DNA of 43,741 nt from Acholeplasmataceae bacterium UBA2284 (GTDB lineage Bacteria > Bacillota_I > Bacilli_A > Acholeplasmatales > Acholeplasmataceae), in the NCBI GenBank assembly GCA_002345705.1, contig DDWO01000005.1:197983-241723 (forward strand), in the 5' to 3' direction. The position numbers and the translations under genes are program-made. The first letter of the stretch is position 1; the number at the start of each line of letters is the position of its first letter. This document shows positions 16,167 through 24,336 of the stretch, in pieces. Below the pieces are notes generated by a model that worked only from the letters and a program-made list of their open reading frames with translations, ran no database searches and was not told the DNA's origin.

Positions 16167-16712
16167 TTATCTGATTTCCATGAATGCTTTACTCCAATTG
16201 AGTAATTGATCAAGCATTCCATTTAGGTTAGCTAAGTGGAGTGCTTGTGGTTTAAACACTGACCAATCTTCAAAATCTGTAAACATAGATAGTGCAACAT
16301 GAACTCTTACATCTGCGATTTGTAATTCACCAAGTATTCCTCTTAGGTGCTCAGCTGCTCTTGCACCTCCAACAGAACCGTAGGATACGATACCAGCTGC
16401 TTTATTATTCCAAGGTTCCTTTGCTGAATCTAATGCATTTTTTAAGGATGCAGGAATGCTGTGGTTATATTCACCAGTTACAAATACGAATCCATCAACT
16501 GTACTTAGCTTTTCATTCCAAAGTGTTACTCCGGTTTTATCACTCGATTCACCAAGAAGTGGTAGTTTAAATTCTTTGATATCAAGTATTATGTAATTTG
16601 CATCATCTCTTTGATCTGCAATTTCTTTTACCCATTTTGCAACCTGTGGACCAACTCTGCCCTCTCTTGTAGTACCAATAATGATACCGATGTTTAATTT
16701 TTTATTATTCAT
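16167..16712 (-). CDS. NAD(P)H-dependent FMN reductase / azoreductase-like flavoprotein
   Basis: A 181-residue flavodoxin-fold enzyme that reduces FMN, quinones or azo and nitro compounds. The phosphate loop of the FMN site is seen in IIIGTTREGRVGPQVA at residues 10-25. The flavin-contacting GEYNHSIPASLKNALD is near residue 80, and YGSVGGARAAEHLR is near 111. On the minus strand AGGAGG precedes the ATG by about 6 bases. The promoter holds a perfect 18-bp palindrome, so it is probably induced by a thiol-reactive or quinone-like stress through a MarR-type repressor encoded elsewhere. It is monocistronic. Confidence 0.88.
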   Translation of the reverse strand: MNNKKLNIGIIIGTTREGRVGPQVAKWVKEIADQRDDANYIILDIKEFKLPLLGESSDKTGVTLWNEKLSTVDGFVFVTGEYNHSIPASLKNALDSAKEPWNNKAAGIVSYGSVGGARAAEHLRGILGELQIADVRVHVALSMFTDFEDWSVFKPQALHLANLNGMLDQLLNWSKAFMEIR

Positions 16713-16754
16713 TAGTTCCTCCTAGATGTCTCATCTTTGTCGACATACACATCA

Positions 16755-16783
16755 ATTATATTTCGAATTCGAAATAAATACAA
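16755..16783 (-). promoter_or_regulatory. Promoter and palindromic operator of the FMN reductase gene
   Basis: On the minus strand TTGTAT (16783-16778) and TATAAT (16760-16755) are separated by exactly 17 bases. A perfect 18-bp palindrome (16759-16776; half-site TATTTCGAA) fills the spacer and overlaps the -10. Its core TCGAATTCGA resembles the MhqR box of Bacillus subtilis (roughly ATCTCGAATTCGAGAT, from memory), which controls an azoreductase. Confidence 0.7.
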
Positions 16784-16860
16784 GGGTTATGCATTTTATG
16801 AAGGGATTTCCAAAAGAACACAACAGCGGTAAACTTTTTTATGAAAATCGAGTAGCATAC

Positions 16861-16889
16861 TTGCATGAAGTTAATTCTAGTGCTATAAT
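16861..16889 (+). promoter_or_regulatory. his operon promoter
   Basis: TTGCAT (16861-16866) and TATAAT (16884-16889) are 17 bases apart, with an extended TG at 16881. Transcription should begin near 16896, leaving a leader of about 250 bases before hisZ. Confidence 0.8.
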
Positions 16890-16932
16890 GCTTCTATATT
16901 CATGAAAGAGTTTCATTTTAAAGAGGTATATC

Positions 16933-17004
16933 ATGAGTTTAAAAGTATCAGTTAAGTTTGTACAAGTTCATCTTCATCATCATAAAATCGGGTTTGTTTC
17001 ATAG
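16933..17004 (+). CDS. hisL: Histidine leader peptide HisL
   Basis: A 23-codon reading frame with its own ribosome site (AAAGAGG, 7 bases before ATG). Codons 13-17 read His-Leu-His-His-His (CAT at 16969, 16975, 16978, 16981). Charged tRNA-His shortage would stall ribosomes there, which is the sensing step of a classical attenuator. It ends in TAG at 17002-17004, just before the pause hairpin. The peptide itself needs no function. Confidence 0.88.
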   Translation: MSLKVSVKFVQVHLHHHKIGFVS

Positions 17005-17019
17005 AAGATAGCTTCTATA

Positions 17020-17117
17020 GATACGAGCCCTTATGTCGTTGCAAGGGACTTGTATCTAACTCACATCACTTTGAATTCCAAGGTTGGGTAGATATAGTCT
17101 ACCCGACCTTTTTATTT
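17020..17117 (+). promoter_or_regulatory. his attenuator: pause hairpin, antiterminator and terminator
   Basis: GATACGAGCCCTT (17020-17032) pairs with AAGGGACTTGTATC (17043-17056) with one bulge and one wobble; this is the pause hairpin. AGGTTGGGTAGA (17081-17092) pairs with TCTACCCGACCT (17098-17109), followed by T's; this is the terminator. An alternative pairing joins TATCTA (17053-17058), freed when the first hairpin is open, with TAGATA (17089-17094) in the 5' arm of the terminator, extended by flanking pairs. The two states exclude each other, as in his and trp attenuators. A smaller hairpin ATAGAAG/CTTCTAT lies at 17001-17018. Confidence 0.82.
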
Positions 17118-17148
17118 TATTAAAAAAAATAGTTATAGAGGAGATATT

Positions 17149-18105
17149 ATGGAATTTTTATTAATGACAGAGGAATTAAGATATTACAAATTAAAATATG
17201 AAATGACAAAGAGACTAGAGGATTTAGTCATTAAAAAGGGATATATGCAAATAGAACCTCAATTTTTTGAAGAATATGACAGCTTTATTCAGATGAATAA
17301 AAGAATTAAAAAAGAGGGAACTGTAAAGCTTTTAGATTTGGATGGAAAAATATTGATCTTAAGACCAGATATTACAACCTCAATTATTAAGCATGTAATC
17401 CCTAAATGGGAAGAAAATAGAGAATTAAAGCTTTTCTATCTATCAACGACATTCAGTAGAAATCAAAAGGGTGCGATAGAAGAAAAGAAACAATTTGGTA
17501 TTGAATATCTAGGAGATTCCTCAATGCAAGCAGATTTAGAGGTTTTAAAGCTAGGATTTTCCATGTTAAAGACCTTTGGTATTGAGTTTATCGCTGAGAT
17601 TAATAATAACAGATTCTTAAATACACTTTTAGAAGAGCTTGGATTTGATGAAGAAAAATCTACTCAGTTCAAGACAATTATTTATTATAAAAACCAAGAT
17701 GCATTAAACCAATTTATAAAGGATTCCAATATTCCACTATCCAACCAAACACTATTAAAGAACATACTAAAATATCAGGGTTCTATTTCAGACATTAAAC
17801 GCATGCTAAAGGGAATAAGCCTATCTAGTAAACTTATGGATGCGATTGATGAGCTAGAGTTTGTCAATAAATCACTAGATAAAGAAGATATAAAATATGC
17901 AAGATTTGATTTATCAGCAATCTCACAATATGACTATTACGCAGGAATCACCTTTAAGATTTATATTGAGGGTACATCAAATCCAATCATGAGTGGTGGA
18001 AGATATGACCTACTCACAAAAAGACTTGGTAAGGATATACCAGCAGTAGGATTTACATTAAACAGTGCAGACATCCTAAAGGAGGTTCTAAAAAACTATG
18101 AATAA
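17149..18105 (+). CDS. hisZ: ATP phosphoribosyltransferase regulatory subunit HisZ
   Basis: A 318-residue class II aminoacyl-tRNA synthetase paralogue, related to HisRS but lacking a tRNA-binding domain. It pairs with short HisG and gives that enzyme histidine feedback control. Synthetase-like motifs are RPDITTSI near residue 82, then DYYAGITFKIYIEG and GGRYDLL in the C-terminal half. GAGGAG lies 5 bases before ATG 17149. It is the first structural gene after the attenuator and overlaps hisG by 8 bases. HisRS itself is excluded by the short length and by the neighbouring short HisG. Confidence 0.93.
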   Translation: MEFLLMTEELRYYKLKYEMTKRLEDLVIKKGYMQIEPQFFEEYDSFIQMNKRIKKEGTVKLLDLDGKILILRPDITTSIIKHVIPKWEENRELKLFYLSTTFSRNQKGAIEEKKQFGIEYLGDSSMQADLEVLKLGFSMLKTFGIEFIAEINNNRFLNTLLEELGFDEEKSTQFKTIIYYKNQDALNQFIKDSNIPLSNQTLLKNILKYQGSISDIKRMLKGISLSSKLMDAIDELEFVNKSLDKEDIKYARFDLSAISQYDYYAGITFKIYIEGTSNPIMSGGRYDLLTKRLGKDIPAVGFTLNSADILKEVLKNYE

Positions 18106-18748
18106 GTATTTAACCATTGCATTACCAAAGGGAAGACTAGGAGATAGCGCAATCGAACGATTTGATCGCATTGGCTGGGGAGAATCTATAGCTAAGGACT
18201 CAAGAAAGCTTATCTTTACAGATGACATCAATTTTATTAAATATATGTTAGTCAAGCCAAGTGACGTTATCACCTATGTTGAAAATGGTGTTGCAGATAT
18301 CGGAATCATAGGTAAGGATAGTATTTTAGAAAGTGAAGCAGAAATATATGAGCTTCTAGATTTAGGATTTGGAAAGTGCAAGTTTTCAATTGCAGGTAAA
18401 AAGGGGCAAATCATCCATCAAAATGATGAGGTGCTAAGAATAGCTACAAAATATCCTAGAATTACTGCGAAATACTTTGATTTAAGAAAACAACCAATTG
18501 AAATCATTAAGCTAAATGGCTCAGTAGAACTCGCACCCTTAGTAGGACTTTCAGATGTTATCACAGATATTGTTGAAACAGGATCTACATTAAGAGCGAA
18601 TGGATTAGAAGTTTTAGAGGACATGCTTGAAATTAGCGCTAAGTTGATTTCCAATCGAGTAAGCTATCGATTCCAGTATGAAAAAATAAATACCCTTTGT
18701 GAGTTACTGAGGGAAGATAAGGAGAAAAACGATGATACCAATAATTAA
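18098..18748 (+). CDS. hisG: ATP phosphoribosyltransferase, short form HisG
   Basis: A 216-residue enzyme catalysing the first step of histidine synthesis (ATP + PRPP to PR-ATP). The short form lacks the C-terminal regulatory domain and needs HisZ, encoded just upstream. Motifs are ALPKGRLGD at the start, GVADIGIIGKDSI near residue 66, and the PRPP site DIVETGSTLRANGL near 160. A perfect GGAGG lies 12 bases before ATG 18098. It overlaps hisD by 17 bases. Confidence 0.95.
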   Translation: MNKYLTIALPKGRLGDSAIERFDRIGWGESIAKDSRKLIFTDDINFIKYMLVKPSDVITYVENGVADIGIIGKDSILESEAEIYELLDLGFGKCKFSIAGKKGQIIHQNDEVLRIATKYPRITAKYFDLRKQPIEIIKLNGSVELAPLVGLSDVITDIVETGSTLRANGLEVLEDMLEISAKLISNRVSYRFQYEKINTLCELLREDKEKNDDTNN

Positions 18749-20009
18749 TCAAAATGAAAATTCAGAGCTTTTTACAAAACTGATTCAAAGAACACAATTT
18801 GACTTCAATAGAATTAATACAACCGTTGAAGAAATCGTAATAAATGTCAAAAGGTATAAGGATGATGCAGTTAGAAAATATACAAATGCCTTTGATGGCA
18901 TTGATTTAAAGGAGTTCAAGGTATCCAACCAAGAAATAGATGATGCGTTTCTTAGAATTGATGACAAGCTCAAAGGATATCTTATTGAAGCATTAGAAAA
19001 TATTAAGAGCTATCATGAAAAACAATTGATTACCTCCTTTCAAATTGAAAAGGATAAGGGAATTATACTTGGACAAATCGTAAAACCTATTGATACAGTT
19101 GGGATTTATGTGCCTGGTGGTACAGCAAGCTATCCTTCTACAGTCCTAATGAATGCAGTACCAGCAAAGATTGCAGGAGTGAAAAGATTAGTGATGGTAA
19201 CTCCTCCAAATAAAGAGGGTAAGATAAAGGATTCTATATTGGTTGCTGCAAAGCTTGCTGGAGTTGATGAAATCTATAAGGTTGGTGGTGCACAGGGGAT
19301 TGCTGCATTAACCTATGGGACTGAAACAATACCAAAGGTTAATAAAATTGTGGGTCCAGGAAATATATATGTAGCGATCGCGAAAAGATTAGTGTCTGGG
19401 TATGTTGGAATTGATATGATTGCAGGACCTAGTGAAGTGGTCATTATTGCTGATGGTGATGCGAATCCTGATTATATTGCTGCAGACTTAATGGCTCAAG
19501 CAGAGCATGATGTGCTTGCTGCATCTATTTTAATTACGGATTCAAAGGAGCTTGCACTAAAGGTTAGAGAATCATTAAATAAACAAATTGTTAATTTAGA
19601 AAGAAAAAAGATTATTGATGAAGCATTATCCAATTATGGGGCTATTTTACTTACCTCATCATTAGATGAATCAATAGGTATCGCTAATTTACTTGCACCT
19701 GAGCATTTAGAAATTTTAACGAAGAAACCACTAGAAGTGCTTGAAAAAATAGAAAATGCAGGAGCCATCTTTCTTGGAGAGTATACTCCAGAACCAGTAG
19801 GTGATTACTATGCAGGACCAAATCACACGCTACCAACAAGTGGTACAGCAAGATTTGCATCTGCATTATCTACTTTAGATTTCTTAAAGAAAACAAGTGT
19901 TGTATCCTATACAAAGGAAGCACTACTTGATGCAAGTGAGGCGATTATTGGTTTAGCTAATGAAGAAGGACTAACCGCTCATGCTAATTCAATTAAAGTG
20001 CGCTTTTAG
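18732..20009 (+). CDS. hisD: Histidinol dehydrogenase HisD
   Basis: A 425-residue zinc enzyme carrying out the last two oxidations, from L-histidinol to L-histidine, with NAD. Motifs are GIYVPGGTASYPSTVLMNA near residue 118, KVGGAQGIAAL, AEHDVLAASIL near 258 with the metal-site His, EHLEI, and GDYYAGPNHTLPTSGTARF near 356. The length is that of the family. AAGGAG precedes ATG 18732 by 7 bases. hisC follows 9 bases after the stop. Confidence 0.96.
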   Translation: MIPIINQNENSELFTKLIQRTQFDFNRINTTVEEIVINVKRYKDDAVRKYTNAFDGIDLKEFKVSNQEIDDAFLRIDDKLKGYLIEALENIKSYHEKQLITSFQIEKDKGIILGQIVKPIDTVGIYVPGGTASYPSTVLMNAVPAKIAGVKRLVMVTPPNKEGKIKDSILVAAKLAGVDEIYKVGGAQGIAALTYGTETIPKVNKIVGPGNIYVAIAKRLVSGYVGIDMIAGPSEVVIIADGDANPDYIAADLMAQAEHDVLAASILITDSKELALKVRESLNKQIVNLERKKIIDEALSNYGAILLTSSLDESIGIANLLAPEHLEILTKKPLEVLEKIENAGAIFLGEYTPEPVGDYYAGPNHTLPTSGTARFASALSTLDFLKKTSVVSYTKEALLDASEAIIGLANEEGLTAHANSIKVRF

Positions 20010-20018
20010 GAGGATATG

Positions 20019-21065
20019 ATGATACCAAAACCATCTATTCAATCACTGAAGGGTTATCAGGTCAGTGATATAAAGTATGAAATTCAATTAGATGCAAATG
20101 AATCTAAGAACTTTCTTTTTCCAAATGGAATTGTCGTTAATGATCTAGAAATCAATCTTTACCCAGATAATCAAGCAAATGTACTAAGAGCTGAAATAAG
20201 CAAATATATTGGTGTAGATCCAAAATATATTATTGAAGGTAACGGTTCAAGTGAACTCCTGGAGCTACTAGTTAAAACCTATGTCGATAAAAACGAGGTA
20301 ATCCTAAGCTTTGAACCTAGCTTTTCGATGTATAAAATATACAGTCAAATCTATAGCACATCCTATATAGCTGTACCTTCGAATAAGGATTTCTCATTAG
20401 ATATCAATTTAATGATTGAATATCAGAAAAAATATAACCCCAAATTAATCTTTATCTGCACACCAAATAATCCAACAGGATATTTAATACCCAAAGAAGA
20501 TATCATCAAGCTTTTAGAAAATACAAACGCCTTAGTCGCTGTTGATGAAGCCTATATGGAATTTACTAATGGTTCAAGCTCAATGGTTAATGAGTTTAAT
20601 CAGTATAATAATTTAGTTATTTTAAGAACAATGTCAAAGGCATTTGGTCTTGCAGGTATACGATTGGGTTATTTGATTGCTAATTTTGAAATCATCAACA
20701 CATTAAATAAAGTCAAGTCACCCTATCATTTAAACGCTTTATCTCAATATGTTGGTATTCAAGCACTTCAAAAAAAAGACTTAGTTCAAAAAAATGTTTT
20801 TGAGGTAATGATGAGAAGAAATTTGCTAGAAATTGAGTTATCGAAGCTAGGATTTGTCATCTATCCATCCTTTGGAAATTTCTTATTTGTTTATAGCGAA
20901 ATCAAGAATCTCTTAGATCTACTCAAAGGAAAGGGTATACTCATTAGAGGATTTTCTAATGAACTATCCTCATATTATAGAATTACAATTGGTTTGATAG
21001 AAGAAAATGAAATATTAATAAGTAAATTAAAGGAGATCATCCATGAGAACATCAACAATAACTAG
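20019..21065 (+). CDS. hisC: Histidinol-phosphate aminotransferase HisC
   Basis: A 348-residue PLP-dependent class I/II aminotransferase converting imidazole-acetol phosphate to histidinol phosphate. The PLP lysine lies in TMSKAFGLAGIRLGYLI near residue 210. The NNPTGY motif near 150 and VDEAYMEF near 175 are typical. ATG 20019 is preferred to ATG 20016 because AGGAGG (20008-20013) is 5 bases from it. The gene overlaps hisB by 23 bases. Confidence 0.95.
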   Translation: MIPKPSIQSLKGYQVSDIKYEIQLDANESKNFLFPNGIVVNDLEINLYPDNQANVLRAEISKYIGVDPKYIIEGNGSSELLELLVKTYVDKNEVILSFEPSFSMYKIYSQIYSTSYIAVPSNKDFSLDINLMIEYQKKYNPKLIFICTPNNPTGYLIPKEDIIKLLENTNALVAVDEAYMEFTNGSSSMVNEFNQYNNLVILRTMSKAFGLAGIRLGYLIANFEIINTLNKVKSPYHLNALSQYVGIQALQKKDLVQKNVFEVMMRRNLLEIELSKLGFVIYPSFGNFLFVYSEIKNLLDLLKGKGILIRGFSNELSSYYRITIGLIEENEILISKLKEIIHENINNN

Positions 21066-21621
21066 AGACACAAAGGAAACGAAGATAAAGCTTTCCTTGA
21101 ACTTAGATGGAAATAAAAAAATAAATATCAATACAGGTGTTCCATTTTTTGATCACATGTTAACTTTATTCGCATTTCATGCATCCTTTGATTTAGATGT
21201 TTACTGTGATGGTGATCTATCCACAGATGACCATCACACAGTTGAAGATGTTGGGATTGTTTTAGGAGAAGCAGTTAAGCAAGCACTTGGTGACAAAAAG
21301 GGAATTAATCGATATGGAATGATGTATCTTCCTATGGATGAAGCATTATCAAGAGCAGTTATAGATATATCTAATCGTCCTTTCCTCTTTTATAAAGCAA
21401 ACTATAATAGACTATCTATCGGACTATTATCATTAGAAAATGTCAAGGAATTTTTCAGAGCCTTTGTCAGTGAATCCAGAGTAACTCTTCACATAGAAGC
21501 ACTATATGGAGATAACGATCACCATAAAGTTGAATCACTTTTTAAGGCATTCGGTAGAGCACTCAAGGAAGCTACACGCATTGTTTCAGACGATATTTCT
21601 TCAACCAAAGGAGTTTTATAA
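21043..21621 (+). CDS. hisB: Imidazoleglycerol-phosphate dehydratase HisB
   Basis: A 192-residue manganese enzyme of the single-domain type, without the phosphatase half found in enterobacteria. Metal-binding motifs are FFDHML near residue 26, DDHHTVEDVGIVLGEA near 65, and DNDHHKVESLFKAFGRALKEA near the end. The phosphatase step is instead covered by the PHP-family enzyme at the operon end. AAGGAG precedes ATG 21043. Its stop overlaps the hisH start by one base. Confidence 0.96.
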   Translation: MRTSTITRDTKETKIKLSLNLDGNKKININTGVPFFDHMLTLFAFHASFDLDVYCDGDLSTDDHHTVEDVGIVLGEAVKQALGDKKGINRYGMMYLPMDEALSRAVIDISNRPFLFYKANYNRLSIGLLSLENVKEFFRAFVSESRVTLHIEALYGDNDHHKVESLFKAFGRALKEATRIVSDDISSTKGVL

Positions 21622-22226
21622 TGAATGTTATATTAGACTATGATGTTGGTAATCTAGCATCGGTTTTAAGAGGCTTTGAAAAGGTCGGTATTCCATCCAT
21701 TGTATCTAAGGATCCCGAGGTTATCAAAAATGCAACTTCACTTGTATTACCTGGAGTTGGTGCATTTAAAGATGCTATGGAGGCATTAAAAAAATCAGGC
21801 TTAATTCCATATATTTTAGACCACGTAAGTAAGAAAAAATACTTGTTTGGTATCTGTTTAGGAATGCAGCTTTTATATGAAAAAGGATATGAAAATGGAG
21901 TCTTTGATGGACTTGGTATTTTGAAGGGTTCTGTCAGGTTTTTAGATATCAATTTAAAGGTTCCTCAAATGGGGTGGAACACCTTAAGGTTTGAAAAGAA
22001 AGATGATCCAATCCTAAAATATATTAAAGAGGATGACTATGTCTATTTTGTACATTCCTATTATGTAGATTCAAGCAATACCGAGCTAGTAGCCTATACA
22101 GAATATGAGAAGATTGTTCCTGCAATTGTTAGAGATCAAAATGTTTACGCGACACAATTTCACCCAGAAAAAAGTGGAGCAGTAGGATCGAATATACTCA
22201 AGGCATATGGAGAATTAATTATATGA
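21621..22226 (+). CDS. hisH: Imidazole glycerol phosphate synthase, glutaminase subunit HisH
   Basis: A 201-residue class I glutamine amidotransferase. It provides ammonia to HisF. The nucleophile is Cys79 in GICLGMQ. The other triad members are His181 and Glu183 in QFHPEKSG. The oxyanion region LPGVGAFKDAM is near residue 48. Translation is coupled to hisB (TAATG), and hisA starts inside its stop (ATGA). Confidence 0.96.
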   Translation: MNVILDYDVGNLASVLRGFEKVGIPSIVSKDPEVIKNATSLVLPGVGAFKDAMEALKKSGLIPYILDHVSKKKYLFGICLGMQLLYEKGYENGVFDGLGILKGSVRFLDINLKVPQMGWNTLRFEKKDDPILKYIKEDDYVYFVHSYYVDSSNTELVAYTEYEKIVPAIVRDQNVYATQFHPEKSGAVGSNILKAYGELII

Positions 22227-22954
22227 TTATATTCCCTGCGATAGACTTAAAGGATGGCAATTGTGTCAGACTAAAACAAGGCAAATTTGAAGACTCAATT
22301 ATATATTCAAATACACCTGTTGAGATTGCAAAGTCATTTGAAAAAGATGGAGCTAAGTGGATCCATATTGTAGATTTAAATGGAGCAGAAACGAACAATA
22401 ATATCAATTTTGAAACCATCAAAAATATTATCAAAAATATAACTATACCCATTCAAGTTGGTGGTGGTATTCGTAGTATTGAAAAAGCGAAGCAATTACT
22501 AGAAATCGGAGTTGCTAGAATCATTATTGGAACATCAGCGATTGAGGATTTTGAATTGCTAGAAAATCTAGTTAAAACCTATCAGGAAAAGGTGATTGTA
22601 TCCATTGATGCAAACCACCAAAAGGTAGCAACAAGAGGCTGGAAAACACAAACCGATATTGATGCGATCGATTTATCAAAAAAACTAGAACAAATAGGCA
22701 TAAAAACAATTGTTTATACTGATATTTCTAAGGACGGAATGATGCAAGGACCTAATTTCCAAGATTATTTGGAACTTTCAAAAAAAACCAACCTAAAAAT
22801 AATCGCTTCAGGCGGAGTTTCTAGCTTAAATGATGTATTAAGACTTAATGAAATAAGGCTCTATGGAGCAATCATCGGTAAAGCGATTTATGAATCAAAA
22901 ATTAATTTGAAGGAGGCAATCCTATGCTCACAAAGCGAATCATACCATGTTTAG
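22223..22954 (+). CDS. hisA: ProFAR isomerase HisA
   Basis: A 243-residue (beta/alpha)8 barrel enzyme opening the ribose ring of ProFAR by an Amadori rearrangement. Catalytic Asp8 lies in AIDLKDGNCVRLKQG; the second acid is in YTDISKDGMMQGPN near residue 171. Phosphate loops are seen in QVGGGIRS and IASGGVSSLND. It overlaps hisH by 4 bases and hisF by 31 bases; the long overlap is unusual but the frames of both are well supported. Confidence 0.95.
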   Translation: MIIFPAIDLKDGNCVRLKQGKFEDSIIYSNTPVEIAKSFEKDGAKWIHIVDLNGAETNNNINFETIKNIIKNITIPIQVGGGIRSIEKAKQLLEIGVARIIIGTSAIEDFELLENLVKTYQEKVIVSIDANHQKVATRGWKTQTDIDAIDLSKKLEQIGIKTIVYTDISKDGMMQGPNFQDYLELSKKTNLKIIASGGVSSLNDVLRLNEIRLYGAIIGKAIYESKINLKEAILCSQSESYHV

Positions 22955-23682
22955 ATGTTACAAATGGACGCGTTTTTAAAGGGGTAAAATTTTCAGAGCT
23001 TTTAGAAATTGGTGATCCAGCAGAGCTAGGTAAATTTTATAGTGAGAATGGCGCAGATGAACTTGTCTTTTATGACATTACCGCATCCGCTGAGGATAGA
23101 GAAATCTCACTTGATTTTGTCAGCAAGGTTGCTGCAGAAATAAACATCCCGTTTTGTGTAGGAGGTGGTGTGAACACCATCGATGATTTCACAAAAATAC
23201 TTAGAAAAGGTGCAGATAAAATATCAGTTAATTCTGGTGCTGTTAGAAATCCCAAATTAATAACTGAAGCATCTGAAAAGTTTGGTGCACAATGTGTAGT
23301 TTTATCGATTGATGCAAAGAAAAACGATCAAGGTTCATGGAGTGTTTACGTCAAAGGTGGAAGAGAGAAAACAAACCTTGATGCAATCCTATGGGCAGTT
23401 GAGGGAGTCAGACTTGGAGCAGGTGAAATTGTCGTCAATAGCATCGATGAAGATGGTATGAAAAACGGTTATGATATTGAACTTTTAAAGAGAATAACTG
23501 ATAGAGTCAATGTACCAGTGATTGCATCTGGTGGAGCAGGAACGATCACACATTTCTATGATGCAATAACCAAAGCAAACGTAGATGGAATACTCGCAGC
23601 ATCTGTCTTTCACTATGGAGAAATAAAAATAAGCGATTTGAAGAAGGCCCTTAAAGAAAAGGGTATCTCAATTAGAACATAA
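22924..23682 (+). CDS. hisF: Imidazole glycerol phosphate synthase, cyclase subunit HisF
   Basis: A 252-residue barrel enzyme that forms imidazole glycerol phosphate and AICAR with ammonia from HisH. The catalytic pair is Asp11 (CLDVTNGRVFKG) and Asp130 (SIDAKK). NSIDEDGMKNGYDIELL near residue 173 and IASGGAGT are also present. AAGGAGG lies about 7 bases before ATG 22924. hisIE follows 12 bases after the stop. Confidence 0.96.
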   Translation: MLTKRIIPCLDVTNGRVFKGVKFSELLEIGDPAELGKFYSENGADELVFYDITASAEDREISLDFVSKVAAEINIPFCVGGGVNTIDDFTKILRKGADKISVNSGAVRNPKLITEASEKFGAQCVVLSIDAKKNDQGSWSVYVKGGREKTNLDAILWAVEGVRLGAGEIVVNSIDEDGMKNGYDIELLKRITDRVNVPVIASGGAGTITHFYDAITKANVDGILAASVFHYGEIKISDLKKALKEKGISIRT

Positions 23683-23694
23683 GGAGTGCAACAC

Positions 23695-24336
23695 ATGAAA
23701 AAAGAGGGTATAATAGATTTGAGTGAAATCAAGTTTGATGAAAATGGATTGATTCCAGTTGTCGTTCAAAGCATTGAAACTAGCGATGTTTTAATGCTAG
23801 CCTATATGAATAAAGAAGCATTAGATTTAACCATTAAAGAAGGGATAGCTACATACTATAGTCGATCAAGAAAATCACTGTGGAAAAAGGGTGAAACCTC
23901 AGGTCACTATCAATATGTAAAGGGTATGTCTTACGACTGTGATGGAGATTCAATTTTACTTCAAGTTATTCAAGTTGGTGTTGCTTGCCACACCAACAAA
24001 ATGAGTTGTTTTTTCAATGAAGTTTTACAATCAGATGAAGTCGAAAAGAAAAGCTATTTACTTGAAGAACTTTACGCAACCATTGAAGAAAGAAAGAAAA
24101 ATCCTTTAGAAGGTTCATATACGAATTACCTATTTACTAAAGGAATAGATAAGATACTTAAAAAGGTTGGCGAAGAAACTGCTGAAGTGATCATCGCAGC
24201 TAAAAATAAATCATCCTCAGAAATGATTTATGAAATCAGTGATTTAGTTTATCATACACTTGTTCTAATGGTGAATGAAGGTATTGAACTTAAATCAATT
24301 GAAGAGGAATTAAAAGGGAGACAAAATAAGAAATGA
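23695..24336 (+). CDS. hisI: Bifunctional PR-AMP cyclohydrolase / PR-ATP pyrophosphatase HisIE
   Basis: A 213-residue fusion doing steps two and three of the pathway. The N-terminal cyclohydrolase half has the zinc-site segment SYDCDGDSILLQV near residue 81 and GVACHTNKMSCF near 99. The C-terminal pyrophosphohydrolase half has the KKVGEETAEVIIAAKN helix near 160. ATG 23695 is chosen because AAGGAG is 8 bases upstream; the GTG at 23686 overlaps that ribosome site. The stop overlaps the next start by ATGA. Confidence 0.95.
   Translation: MKKEGIIDLSEIKFDENGLIPVVVQSIETSDVLMLAYMNKEALDLTIKEGIATYYSRSRKSLWKKGETSGHYQYVKGMSYDCDGDSILLQVIQVGVACHTNKMSCFFNEVLQSDEVEKKSYLLEELYATIEERKKNPLEGSYTNYLFTKGIDKILKKVGEETAEVIIAAKNKSSSEMIYEISDLVYHTLVLMVNEGIELKSIEEELKGRQNKK

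Noticed and set aside
16896..17148. T-box leader for the his operon
   Set aside because: The conserved T-box sequence (AGGGTGGNACCGCG-like) and the AG-bulge motifs are not present. The His-rich leader frame explains the structure better.
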